Assembly (NCBI RefSeq): GCF_039233145.1
Contig: NZ_CP136419.1
Coordinates: 532,001-596,000, forward strand
DNA length: 64,000 bases
Direction: 5' to 3'
Source: Moorella humiferrea
Lineage (GTDB): Bacteria > Bacillota > DSM-521 > Neomoorellales > Neomoorellaceae
A program made the position numbers and the translations under genes. The notes beneath the pieces are model-generated. The model had not been told where the DNA came from. It saw only the letters and a program-made list of their open reading frames with translations, and did not search any database. Below, in pieces: positions 1 to 8,225 of this stretch (positions are counted from its first letter, which is position 1; each line of letters begins with the position of its first letter).

Positions 1-1262
1 ACCAAGTGATTGCCGCCACCAAGAAACAGAACCCCAAGGCGGGCGGCGGGGCGGCGGTGGTCCTGGACGTAAAAAGCGGGGCCGTTCTGGCCATGGCCAG
101 CAAACCCGATATAGATCCCAACGATTTTGTCAACGGCTCTTACGCCAAAAAGGCAAGTTATTATAACGATCCCCGCCTGAAACCCTTATTCAACCGGGCC
201 ATTCAGGGTGTTTATCCCCCGGGTTCGACCTTTAAGCCCATTACGGCCATGGCCGCCCTGGATGCCGGGGTGGTGAAGCCCCAGGATACCATATACGATA
301 CCGGCCGTTATTGGAAACCGGGGGGCATTACCTGCTGGGCGGTCCACGGTAACGTTAATATGTACCGGGGTATGGCCGTGTCCTGCAATACCTATTTCCA
401 GTGGGCCGGGGAATTGGCCGGAATTGAGAAAATCGATGATGTGGCAAGGCAGTTCGGCCTGGGACAACCGACGGGGATCGTTGGCCTTCAGGGGGAAGCT
501 AAAGGTATTTTGCCCACCCCGGAATGGAAAAAGCAAATCAACGCCCCTTACTGGGACCGCTGGTTAAAGAACCAGGAACAGCGCATCGAAAAAAAATATG
601 TAGACCTCCTTGCCGCAGCCGCCCCCGAGGAAAGGGAAAAGCTCCTTAAACAAAAGGAACAGGAGCTGCGGCAGATCAGGGCCGAATACCAGATTAATTA
701 CAACTTTAACACCACCTGGCAGCCCTTTAACACTTATAACACGGCCATCGGCCAGGGGGATAACAATTACACCGTCATCCAGCTGGCCAACTATATCGCC
801 ACCCTGGCCAACGGCGGGACTCGCTGGCGTCCTTATGTGGTAGACAAAGTGATCGGCGCCGATGGTTCTTTAAAGAAGGAGTACCGGCCTGAAGTGATGG
901 AAAGGGTGGCGGTTTCCCAGGAGGCCATGGCCCAGGTAAGGCAGGCCATGCTGGCCGTGACCCAGAGCGCCGACGGTACGGCCGCCTTTCTCTTCCGCGA
1001 TTTCCCTCCCGACATCAAGGTGGCCGCCAAAACCGGCACCGCCCAGACAGGGCTGGCCGGCGATGATAAAAACAGCGATTTTCATGGCCTTTTTGTGGCC
1101 TTTGCCCCCTACGACGACCCCGAGATTGCCATCGCCGTCATTATCGAATACGCCCGCCACGGCGGTGATTCTGCCGGCGTGGTGGCCCGGGAAGTTTTCG
1201 CCCAGTACTTTGGCCTTACAGATATTTTGAATAAACCTTTTTACGGCGTTTCCGTGGAATAA
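1..1262 (+). CDS. mrdA: Penicillin-binding protein 2 (class B transpeptidase), 5' end cut by window
   Basis: This is the C-terminal part of a class B penicillin-binding protein, the DD-transpeptidase that crosslinks peptidoglycan during rod elongation with RodA. The frame is open to the left window edge, so the GTG at 6 is internal and the N-terminal membrane segment and dimerisation domain lie outside. All three active-site motifs are visible: STFK with the nucleophile Ser (near 223), SCN (near 382) and KTGTAQ (near 1029). A charged insert rich in Lys, Glu and Gln sits between the SxN and KTG motifs. A terminator follows, and minCDE and rodA lie downstream, as in the mre-pbp2-min-rodA clusters of Clostridia. 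The elongation-specific assignment rests on this context. Confidence 0.93.
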   Translation, partial: QVIAATKKQNPKAGGGAAVVLDVKSGAVLAMASKPDIDPNDFVNGSYAKKASYYNDPRLKPLFNRAIQGVYPPGSTFKPITAMAALDAGVVKPQDTIYDTGRYWKPGGITCWAVHGNVNMYRGMAVSCNTYFQWAGELAGIEKIDDVARQFGLGQPTGIVGLQGEAKGILPTPEWKKQINAPYWDRWLKNQEQRIEKKYVDLLAAAAPEEREKLLKQKEQELRQIRAEYQINYNFNTTWQPFNTYNTAIGQGDNNYTVIQLANYIATLANGGTRWRPYVVDKVIGADGSLKKEYRPEVMERVAVSQEAMAQVRQAMLAVTQSADGTAAFLFRDFPPDIKVAAKTGTAQTGLAGDDKNSDFHGLFVAFAPYDDPEIAIAVIIEYARHGGDSAGVVAREVFAQYFGLTDILNKPFYGVSVE

Positions 1263-1289
1263 TGTCAGCCGGCGTCCCTTTTTGCTGAG

Positions 1290-1319
1290 AAGATGGGGAA
1301 AAAAGACCCCATCTTTTTT
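1290..1319 (+). terminator. Intrinsic terminator after the PBP2 gene
   Basis: A 9-bp perfect stem (AAGATGGGG / CCCCATCTT) with an A-rich 8-nt loop runs into a T tract. It separates the PBP2 gene from minCDE, so the min genes probably have their own promoter in the following 90 bases; a weak TTTACC-N19-TATAAG at 1335-1365 is the only candidate I see. Confidence 0.85.
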
Positions 1320-1408
1320 CCTGATGCGGCAGGATTTACCTCGGCAGTGTAGAAAAAAATATAAGCCGAAGCGGATTCTGCCGCCCGGTATCGAGGAGGA
1401 GTATCGGC

Positions 1409-1852
1409 GTGTGTTCTTCAACTGGTAATGAGACCGGGGCAGGTACCCAGCAGGTGACGTATAAAACCTTTTTGGTATGCCGTACGATACGTTCCGGCCA
1501 GCGTTACGAATATCCCGGGAACGTGGTGGTCATGGGCGACGTTCATCCTGGCGGCGAGGTAGTAGCCAGCGGTCACGTTATAGTTATGGGCACATTAAGG
1601 GGAGTGGTTCATGCCGGGGCCGAAGGCGATGAAAAAGCCGTGGTTCTGGCTTTTCGGCTCCAGCCCACCCAGCTGCGCATTGCCGGTTATGTTTCCCGGG
1701 CCCCTGACAATGAAGGTCCGGGTAATGCGGAAGAACCGGAGATCGCCCGTGTGCGGGATGAAGCAGTCGTCATTGAAAAATACCAACCCGGCGGCGAAAG
1801 GCGCTGGATTTCGAGGAGCAAGATAGAAGAAGAGGAGGAACAAAATGGGTGA
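1409..1852 (+). CDS. minC: MinC, C-terminal-domain-only septum site-determining protein
   Basis: MinC blocks FtsZ ring assembly at the poles together with MinD. The 147-residue product matches the C-terminal beta-helix domain of MinC from about residue 23 (VCRTIRSGQRYEYPGNVVV, then the glycine-rich turns and the MinD-contact region near RIAGYVSRAP). Only about 20 residues precede it, whereas usual MinC (about 200-230 residues) has a 100-residue N-terminal FtsZ-inhibiting domain. The GTG start at 1409 has a good GAGGAGG site 9 nt upstream, and the upstream DNA contains a terminator, so no N-terminal exon is hidden there. The stop overlaps the minD start by 8 bp. The C-terminal tail is acidic and charged. 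Confidence 0.85.
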   Translation: MCSSTGNETGAGTQQVTYKTFLVCRTIRSGQRYEYPGNVVVMGDVHPGGEVVASGHVIVMGTLRGVVHAGAEGDEKAVVLAFRLQPTQLRIAGYVSRAPDNEGPGNAEEPEIARVRDEAVVIEKYQPGGERRWISRSKIEEEEEQNG

Positions 1853-2639
1853 AGTGATCGTCATCACTTCCGGTAAGGGTGGGGTTGGCAAAACGACGAC
1901 GACGGCCAACCTCGGTACCGGCCTGGCCAGCCTGGGTAAAAAGGTTGTCCTGGTGGATACGGATATCGGCTTGCGCAACCTGGACGTGGTCATGGGCCTG
2001 GAAAACCGGATAGTTTATGATCTCCTCGACGTTGTCGAGGGACGCTGTCGTTTGAAGCAGGCATTGATTAAGGATAAAAGGCTGGACAACCTCTATCTGT
2101 TGCCGGCAAACCAAACGCGGGACAAGACGGCCGTCAGCCGGCAGCAGATGATCGATCTGACGGCCCAGCTACGCGAAGAGTATGACTTTGTCTTGATCGA
2201 TTGTCCTGCCGGCATTGAAATGGGCTTTAAAAATGCCATTGCCGGCGCGGAAAAGGCCCTTGTTGTTACTACACCGGAAGTGGCCGCCGTCAGGGACGCC
2301 GACCGTATCATCGGCCTTCTGGAAGCGGCCGAGATGGAACCCCCGCGTCTCATTATCAACCGCCTGCGCCCGGATATGGTACGCCGGGGCGATATGATGG
2401 ACATCGAAGATATGCTGGAAATCCTGGCCATCGATCTTATCGGTGTGGTACCAGAAGATGAGTACATCGTCATCTCCACCAACCGCGGCGAACCGGCCGT
2501 GCTGGATAAGCACTCCCGGGCCGGCCAGGCCTACCGCAACATAGCCCGCCGCTTGACGGGCGAAGAAGTTCCCTTTTTGAACTGGGACGCTGGAAACGGC
2601 ATCATGGCCAGGCTCCGCAGGCTTATCGGCCTGGGCTAG
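1845..2639 (+). CDS. minD: Septum site-determining ATPase MinD
   Basis: MinD is the membrane-bound P-loop ATPase that recruits MinC and is released by MinE. The 264-residue product has the deviant Walker A motif GKGGVGKTT near residue 11, the switch regions (VDTDIGLRNLD, LIDCPAGIE) and a C-terminal amphipathic helix (IMARLRRLIGLG) fitting the membrane-targeting sequence. It overlaps minC by 8 bp and is followed 18 bp later by minE, so the three are translationally linked. Length and motifs are normal for the family. Confidence 0.97.
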   Translation: MGEVIVITSGKGGVGKTTTTANLGTGLASLGKKVVLVDTDIGLRNLDVVMGLENRIVYDLLDVVEGRCRLKQALIKDKRLDNLYLLPANQTRDKTAVSRQQMIDLTAQLREEYDFVLIDCPAGIEMGFKNAIAGAEKALVVTTPEVAAVRDADRIIGLLEAAEMEPPRLIINRLRPDMVRRGDMMDIEDMLEILAIDLIGVVPEDEYIVISTNRGEPAVLDKHSRAGQAYRNIARRLTGEEVPFLNWDAGNGIMARLRRLIGLG

Positions 2640-2657
2640 GAAGGGGGCAAGGGGTGG

Positions 2658-2954
2658 GTGCTGGAATTCTTATTACGCTTCTTCGGGCGCGAAACCACGT
2701 CCAGTAAAAAAATCGCCAAAGAGCGCCTGCGTCTGGTGCTGGTCCATGACCGGGCAGGCGTTTCCCCCCATTTGCTGGAAGCCCTGAAAAACGATCTCAT
2801 CAAGGTCATTTCCGAATATATGGATATCGATACGGCGGGATTAGAAGTCAGCCTAAATCAGGAAAACGATTCAGTTGCCCTGGTGGCCAACATACCTATA
2901 TTGAGGGTCAAGCGGACCTTTAAAACCGGCACAGAAACAGCCGCCAAAGCCTGA
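2658..2954 (+). CDS. minE: Cell division topological specificity factor MinE
   Basis: MinE stimulates MinD ATPase and drives its redistribution from mid-cell. The 98-residue product begins with a membrane-binding amphipathic stretch (MLEFLLRFFGRE), followed by the anti-MinCD helix (KERLRLVLVHDRAGVSP) and the dimerising beta domain. Start is GTG at 2658 behind a purine-rich AAGGGGGCAAGGGG. A terminator lies directly after the stop, closing the minCDE unit. Finding MinE rather than relying on DivIVA alone implies an oscillating or otherwise MinE-controlled Min system in a spore former. Confidence 0.93.
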   Translation: MLEFLLRFFGRETTSSKKIAKERLRLVLVHDRAGVSPHLLEALKNDLIKVISEYMDIDTAGLEVSLNQENDSVALVANIPILRVKRTFKTGTETAAKA

Positions 2955-2960
2955 TAAATA

Positions 2961-2989
2961 CCCCTCCGGTCTTCCGGGGGGATTTTTTT
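2961..2989 (+). terminator. Intrinsic terminator after minE
   Basis: Stem CCCCTCCGG / CCGGGGGG (one T-G wobble) with a TCTT loop followed by seven T residues. It ends the minCDE transcript. Confidence 0.9.
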
Positions 2990-3058
2990 GCCGCTTTTTT
3001 ATTATGGCCTGCCCTCTCCTGCTGTTATATAATAGTGGGGTGAAGGGCGGGAAGAACG

Positions 3059-4195
3059 ATGCTGGAACGCCGTCATTGGCGCAACCTCGATTATTATTTT
3101 GTCGGCAGTGTTGCCGCCATATTGGCCGTAAGCCTGGCCGTCTTAAGCAGTGCGGGAGCCAATATGGCCCCCGATCCTTATTACTACGTTAAAAAACAGC
3201 TGATATGGATTTTGATAGGCCTCGTCGGCCTGTTTTTGGTGCTACTCATCGATTACGAACAGCTGAAACGCTACCATCACGCCCTGTACGTCTTTAATTT
3301 AATTTTACTGGCGGCGGTTTTTCTCATCGGGCATCAGGCCAAAGGGGCCCAGCGGTGGATCAATCTGGGTTTTTTCCTCCTCCAGCCTTCGGAATTTGCC
3401 AAAACCATAACCATCATTACCCTCGCCTGCTTTTTGGACAAGCGCCAGGGACGGTTAAATCGCTGGCAGGACCTTATTTTACCCTTTGTTTATGTGGCGC
3501 TGCCCATGCTGTTGATTTTAAAGCAGCCCGACCTGGGTACCTCCCTGGTGCTGCTGGCCATTCTATTCGGCATGTTGTATGTGGGGGGAGCCAACCCTAG
3601 GCTCCTGTTAATTATTGCCGGCAGCGGTATAGCCATTGCGGGGTTGGCCCTTTTTGCCCATTTTCGCTTCGGCCTGCCTTTACCCCTAGAGGACTATCAG
3701 CTGCGACGGCTGGTGGTCGTCCTCAATCCCTATAATGACGGCCAGGGAGGCACGGGAGCCGGTTATCACGTCATCCAGTCCCAGATCGCCATCGGCTCCG
3801 GCGGCTGGTGGGGGGTAGGTTGGCGCCAGGGGTCCCAGGCCCAGCTTAATTTCTTGCCCGAGCACCATACGGATTTCATTTTTTCGGTGGTCGGCGAAGA
3901 ACTGGGCTTCGTGCGCGCCGTGGGCGTTCTCGGCCTTTATTTTATTCTTCTCTACCGTATGCTGCGCATTGCCGCCCACGCCAAGGACATGTTCGGTGCC
4001 CTTCTCGTCAGTGGCGTAGCCTCCACTTTTGCCTTCCATATCCTGGTCAATGTGGGCATGACTACCGGCATTATGCCCGTCACCGGCATTCCCTTACCCC
4101 TCTTCAGCTACGGCGGTAGCTCTATGCTTGCTAACATGCTGGCCTTAGGTTTGGTTCTCAATGTTAACCTCAGGAGGCAAAAAATCCTTTTTTAG
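3059..4195 (+). CDS. rodA: SEDS-family peptidoglycan glycosyltransferase RodA
   Basis: A 378-residue polytopic membrane protein of the RodA/FtsW/SpoVE (SEDS) family, which polymerises lipid II with a partner class B PBP. About ten hydrophobic segments are visible. The family signature near the C terminus is present (GIPLPLFSYGGSSMLANM), and the QPDLGTSLV motif with the catalytic Asp region sits near residue 160. The linkage to PBP2 and min genes favours RodA over FtsW. The ATG at 3059 follows GAAGGGCGGGAAG. It is a monocistronic unit between the minE terminator and the groES promoter; a TATAAT at 3028-3033 could be its -10, but no good -35 accompanies it. Confidence 0.93.
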   Translation: MLERRHWRNLDYYFVGSVAAILAVSLAVLSSAGANMAPDPYYYVKKQLIWILIGLVGLFLVLLIDYEQLKRYHHALYVFNLILLAAVFLIGHQAKGAQRWINLGFFLLQPSEFAKTITIITLACFLDKRQGRLNRWQDLILPFVYVALPMLLILKQPDLGTSLVLLAILFGMLYVGGANPRLLLIIAGSGIAIAGLALFAHFRFGLPLPLEDYQLRRLVVVLNPYNDGQGGTGAGYHVIQSQIAIGSGGWWGVGWRQGSQAQLNFLPEHHTDFIFSVVGEELGFVRAVGVLGLYFILLYRMLRIAAHAKDMFGALLVSGVASTFAFHILVNVGMTTGIMPVTGIPLPLFSYGGSSMLANMLALGLVLNVNLRRQKILF

Positions 4196-4207
4196 CACTG
4201 GGTCCTA

Positions 4208-4236
4208 TTGACAAGTGGGAACCCCTTGTGTATATT
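4208..4236 (+). promoter_or_regulatory. Sigma-A promoter of groESL
   Basis: TTGACA (4208-4213), 17-bp spacer, TATATT (4231-4236). It sits directly upstream of the CIRCE operator and is the strongest vegetative promoter match in the window. Confidence 0.9.
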
Positions 4237-4248
4237 AATAATTGGCTG

Positions 4249-4275
4249 TTAGCACTAAGGAAAGGTGAGTGCTAA
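4249..4275 (+). promoter_or_regulatory. CIRCE operator of groESL (HrcA binding site)
   Basis: TTAGCACTA-N9-GAGTGCTAA, the CIRCE inverted repeat bound by the HrcA repressor encoded at 54379-55413. The left arm ends in A where the consensus has C, so the innermost base pair is lost; the right arm is perfect. It lies just after the predicted transcription start, as expected. Confidence 0.93.
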
Positions 4276-4313
4276 CAACAACTCCGCTAAATGCCGTGAA
4301 AGGAGGAGTCTAC

Positions 4314-4601
4314 ATGCTGAAACCGCTTGCCGACAGGGTAGTACTTAAAGTCCTGACCGGCGAAGAAAAAACCCAGGGAGGTATTGTACTGCCGGATACG
4401 GCTAAGGAAAAACCCCAGGAAGGGGAGGTCGTAGCCGTAGGACCGGGTAAACTCCTGGAAAATGGTACCCGGGTAGCGCCGGAGGTCAAGGTGGGCGACA
4501 TTGTGGTCTTTGCCAAATACAGTGGTACGGAAGTCAAATACGAAGGCCAGGAATACCTGATTATCCGCGACAGCGACATCCTGGCTATTAAAGAGAAATA
4601 A
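4314..4601 (+). CDS. groES: Co-chaperonin GroES
   Basis: A 95-residue GroES that caps the GroEL chamber. It begins [14 protein letters not shown], carries the mobile-loop region ([18 protein letters not shown]) and ends in the usual DILAIKEK. I chose ATG 4314 because AGGAGG lies at 4301-4306, 7 nt upstream; an in-frame GTG at 4269 lies inside the CIRCE element and would add a non-homologous extension. It is co-transcribed with groEL 34 bp downstream under CIRCE/HrcA control. Confidence 0.97.
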   Translation: MLKPLADRVVLKVLTGEEKTQGGIVLPDTAKEKPQEGEVVAVGPGKLLENGTRVAPEVKVGDIVVFAKYSGTEVKYEGQEYLIIRDSDILAIKEK

Positions 4602-4635
4602 AAGCAATTAAATTGAACAGGAGGAGGTAAGAAAC

Positions 4636-6252
<1,617 letters not shown>

Positions 6253-6259
6253 AAATAAA

Positions 6260-6292
6260 AGACCTGGGGAGAATATCCCCGGGTCTTTTTTT
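6260..6292 (+). terminator. Intrinsic terminator after groEL
   Basis: Stem AGACCTGGGGA / TCCCCGGGTCT with a GAATA-type loop, followed by seven T residues. Confidence 0.92.
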
Positions 6293-6409
6293 GTAAAAAT
6301 TGCCGCCCGGGGCAATGCGGGAGGGCAAATAAGTAAAAAACGGCAAAAATAAACTTTAACAATATTTGCTTCATAGAATTAAAAATGGCATAATTACTAT
6401 AAAATTAAT

Positions 6410-6498
6410 ACGGCGGGGAGCTCCTGTTAGGGGCTGAGAAAGGGCTAGTGAGCACCTGACCCATTGACCTGATCAGGGTAATGCCTGCGGAGGGATAC
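6410..6498 (+). ncRNA. TPP riboswitch (THI element) of the thiE-thiS-thiG operon
   Basis: The conserved THI-box blocks are present in order: GGGGAGC, GGGGCTGAGAAAGGG, then ACCTGATCAGGGTAATGCC (6468-6485) and GCGGAGGGATAC. Binding of thiamine pyrophosphate should lower expression of the downstream thiamine genes. The 3' closing strand includes GGAGGG (6489-6494), which also has the spacing of a ribosome binding site for ATG 6503, and a terminator-like hairpin follows at 6512. Both translational masking and transcription attenuation are therefore possible. Confidence 0.95.
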
Positions 6499-6502
6499 TA
6501 AA

Positions 6503-7180
6503 ATGTCAAAGACCGGTGCCCTCCATCAAGGGAGGGCGCCGGTTTTATTTATAAAGGGAGAAGGGAGGTGTCAGCGCCTGGCCTGGCTCTACGTCATCAC
6601 CGACCGCCGTCTGACCCCGCGTCCTTTAGCGGAGCACGTATCACGGCTAGCGGGGGTAGATTTCCTGCAGTTAAGGGAAAAGGATTTGCCCGGCGGGGAG
6701 CTCTACAAATTGGCCCTGGATATCAAGGCGGCGCTGCCGTCGGGAACGCGCCTTTTAATCAACGACCGGGTTGATGTCGCCCTGGCCGTAAATGCCGACG
6801 GAGTCCACCTGGGGGAGAGCTCCCTGCCGCCGGACACAGCCCGGAGGCTGCTGGGGCCGGATAAAATCGTGGGCGTTTCCGTACACAGCCTGGCGGCCGC
6901 CAGGGAAGCGGAGCGGGCCGGAGCCGATTATATCTTGTTCGGTCACGTCTTTCCCACGGCCTCCAAGAAAGGAATACCCCCGCGAGGGCTTACCGCCCTG
7001 GGGGAAGTTGCGGCCGGTGTTGGTATACCAACTATCGCCCTGGGCGGCATCAACGCCGAAAATGCCGCTCTGTGCTTGGCTGCCGGCGCCCGCGGGGTGG
7101 CCGTAATGTCGGCCGTCATGTCCCCTTCAGATCCGGCTGCGGCCGTGGCCGGGTTGAAAAAGGCCCTGACAAGGAGGTGA
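6503..7180 (+). CDS. thiE: Thiamine-phosphate synthase ThiE (start uncertain)
   Basis: ThiE joins HMP-pyrophosphate to thiazole phosphate to give thiamine phosphate. The TIM-barrel family motifs are seen: LYVITDRRL at its N terminus, the pyrophosphate-binding LINDRVDVAL and ADGVHLGE stretches, and IALGGINAEN near the C terminus. Family homology begins only about residue 29 (codon 6587). The first ATG at 6503 has GGAGGG 8 nt upstream, but that site is in the riboswitch and the first 15 codons form the terminator-like hairpin. A start at CTG 6578, 9 nt after AAGGGAGG, would give a normal 200-residue protein and lies beyond the hairpin. The stop overlaps the thiS ribosome site. Confidence 0.9.
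   Translation: MSKTGALHQGRAPVLFIKGEGRCQRLAWLYVITDRRLTPRPLAEHVSRLAGVDFLQLREKDLPGGELYKLALDIKAALPSGTRLLINDRVDVALAVNADGVHLGESSLPPDTARRLLGPDKIVGVSVHSLAAAREAERAGADYILFGHVFPTASKKGIPPRGLTALGEVAAGVGIPTIALGGINAENAALCLAAGARGVAVMSAVMSPSDPAAAVAGLKKALTRR
6512..6548 (+). terminator. Terminator-like hairpin of the riboswitch expression platform
   Basis: A 13-bp stem (ACCGGTGCCCTCC / GGAGGGCGCCGGT, one wobble) with a 6-nt loop, followed by TTTTATTT. Its position just after the TPP aptamer fits a regulated intrinsic terminator. The thiE reading frame can be extended through it to ATG 6503, so either thiE starts downstream of it or the hairpin is translated. Confidence 0.75.
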
Positions 7181-7186
7181 AATGCC

Positions 7187-7387
7187 ATGCGGTTAAAGGT
7201 GAACGGTGAAGAGCGGGAATTCCAGGCCGGCCTAACCGTTGCCGAACTCCTGCAAACCCTGGGGATAAACGACCGCTATATGGCCCTGGAACGCAACAGG
7301 CAGGTTGTACCGCGGCAGGACTACGGGAAAACCGTTCTTACCGAAGGGGACGAAATCGAGATCATCCGCCTGGTAGGCGGAGGTTGA
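7187..7387 (+). CDS. thiS: Sulfur carrier protein ThiS
   Basis: A 66-residue beta-grasp protein that carries the thiazole sulfur as a C-terminal thiocarboxylate. It ends in the required Gly-Gly (LVGGG) and has the family pattern [12 protein letters not shown]...[19 protein letters not shown] precedes the ATG, overlapping the thiE stop. No thiF adenylyltransferase is in this cluster, so activation must be by a ThiF/MoeB protein encoded elsewhere. Confidence 0.93.
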   Translation: MRLKVNGEEREFQAGLTVAELLQTLGINDRYMALERNRQVVPRQDYGKTVLTEGDEIEIIRLVGGG

Positions 7388-7436
7388 TAGCGGCGGTTGC
7401 CGCGAAGGGATATCGCATATAGGGAGGTATTTTCGT

Positions 7437-8210
7437 ATGGATGACAAACTCGTAATCGCCGGGCGCGCCTTCAATTCCCGCCTGATGGTCGGTACCGGTA
7501 AATATGCCACCATGGAGGTCATGAGGGAAGCCATAGCCGCTTCCGGAGCGGAAATAGTTACGGTAGCCGTCCGCCGGATGAATCTCCAGTCGCCGGGTCC
7601 TTCCCTTTTAGATTACCTGGATCTGGACAAAATAACCCTTTTACCCAATACCGCCGGGGCCACCACCGTTGAAGAAGCGGTGCGCCTGGCGCGCTTGGCC
7701 CGGGAAGCCGGCCTGTCCAACATGGTTAAACTGGAGATCATCGGCGATGAGGAAACCCTCCTGCCGGATCCCGTAGCGACCATTGAGGCCACACGCATCC
7801 TCGTGGAGGAAGGCTTTATTGTCCTCCCTTACACCACCCAGGACGTTGTTGTGGCCCGCCGTCTGGTAGAAGCGGGAGCGGCCACCGTCATGCCCCTGGG
7901 TTCGCCCATCGGCTCGGGCCAGGGTCTGCCCAACTTTGATGCCATCAAGCTCATCATCGACCGCGTCAATGTGCCCGTGATCGTCGATGCCGGCATCGGC
8001 GCCCCTTCCGACGCCGCCCTGGCCATGGAAATCGGCGCCGCGGCCTGCCTGATTAACACGGCCATAGCCAAGGCCCGCGACCCCGTACTGATGGCCGCGG
8101 CCATGCGCCAGGCAGTGATTGCCGGGCGGCAGGGATATCTGGCCGGCAGGATTCCCAAAAAGACGTACGCCAGTCCCAGTAGTCCCACCGAAGGCATGAT
8201 TGGTCGCTAA
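7437..8210 (+). CDS. thiG: Thiazole synthase ThiG
   Basis: ThiG builds the thiazole phosphate ring from deoxyxylulose phosphate, ThiS thiocarboxylate and dehydroglycine. The 257-residue TIM-barrel protein has the conserved TGKY region, VAVRRMN, the Schiff-base lysine in NMVKLEII, the GSPIGSGQG phosphate-binding loop and [12 protein letters not shown]. Order thiS-thiG-(hydG/thiH) gives the complete set for thiazole formation with a tyrosine lyase as dehydroglycine source. Start ATG 7437 follows AGGGAGGT. Confidence 0.96.
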   Translation: MDDKLVIAGRAFNSRLMVGTGKYATMEVMREAIAASGAEIVTVAVRRMNLQSPGPSLLDYLDLDKITLLPNTAGATTVEEAVRLARLAREAGLSNMVKLEIIGDEETLLPDPVATIEATRILVEEGFIVLPYTTQDVVVARRLVEAGAATVMPLGSPIGSGQGLPNFDAIKLIIDRVNVPVIVDAGIGAPSDAALAMEIGAAACLINTAIAKARDPVLMAAAMRQAVIAGRQGYLAGRIPKKTYASPSSPTEGMIGR

Positions 8211-8225
8211 AGGGGGGTGCCCGTT

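Noticed and set aside
2990-3058. Promoter of rodA
   Set aside because: TATAAT at 3028-3033 is good but no -35 lies 16-18 bp upstream, so it is mentioned only within the rodA entry.
4269-4313. Upstream GTG start for groES
   Set aside because: The GTG is inside the CIRCE operator and has no ribosome site; ATG 4314 has AGGAGG at the right spacing and gives the universal GroES N terminus.
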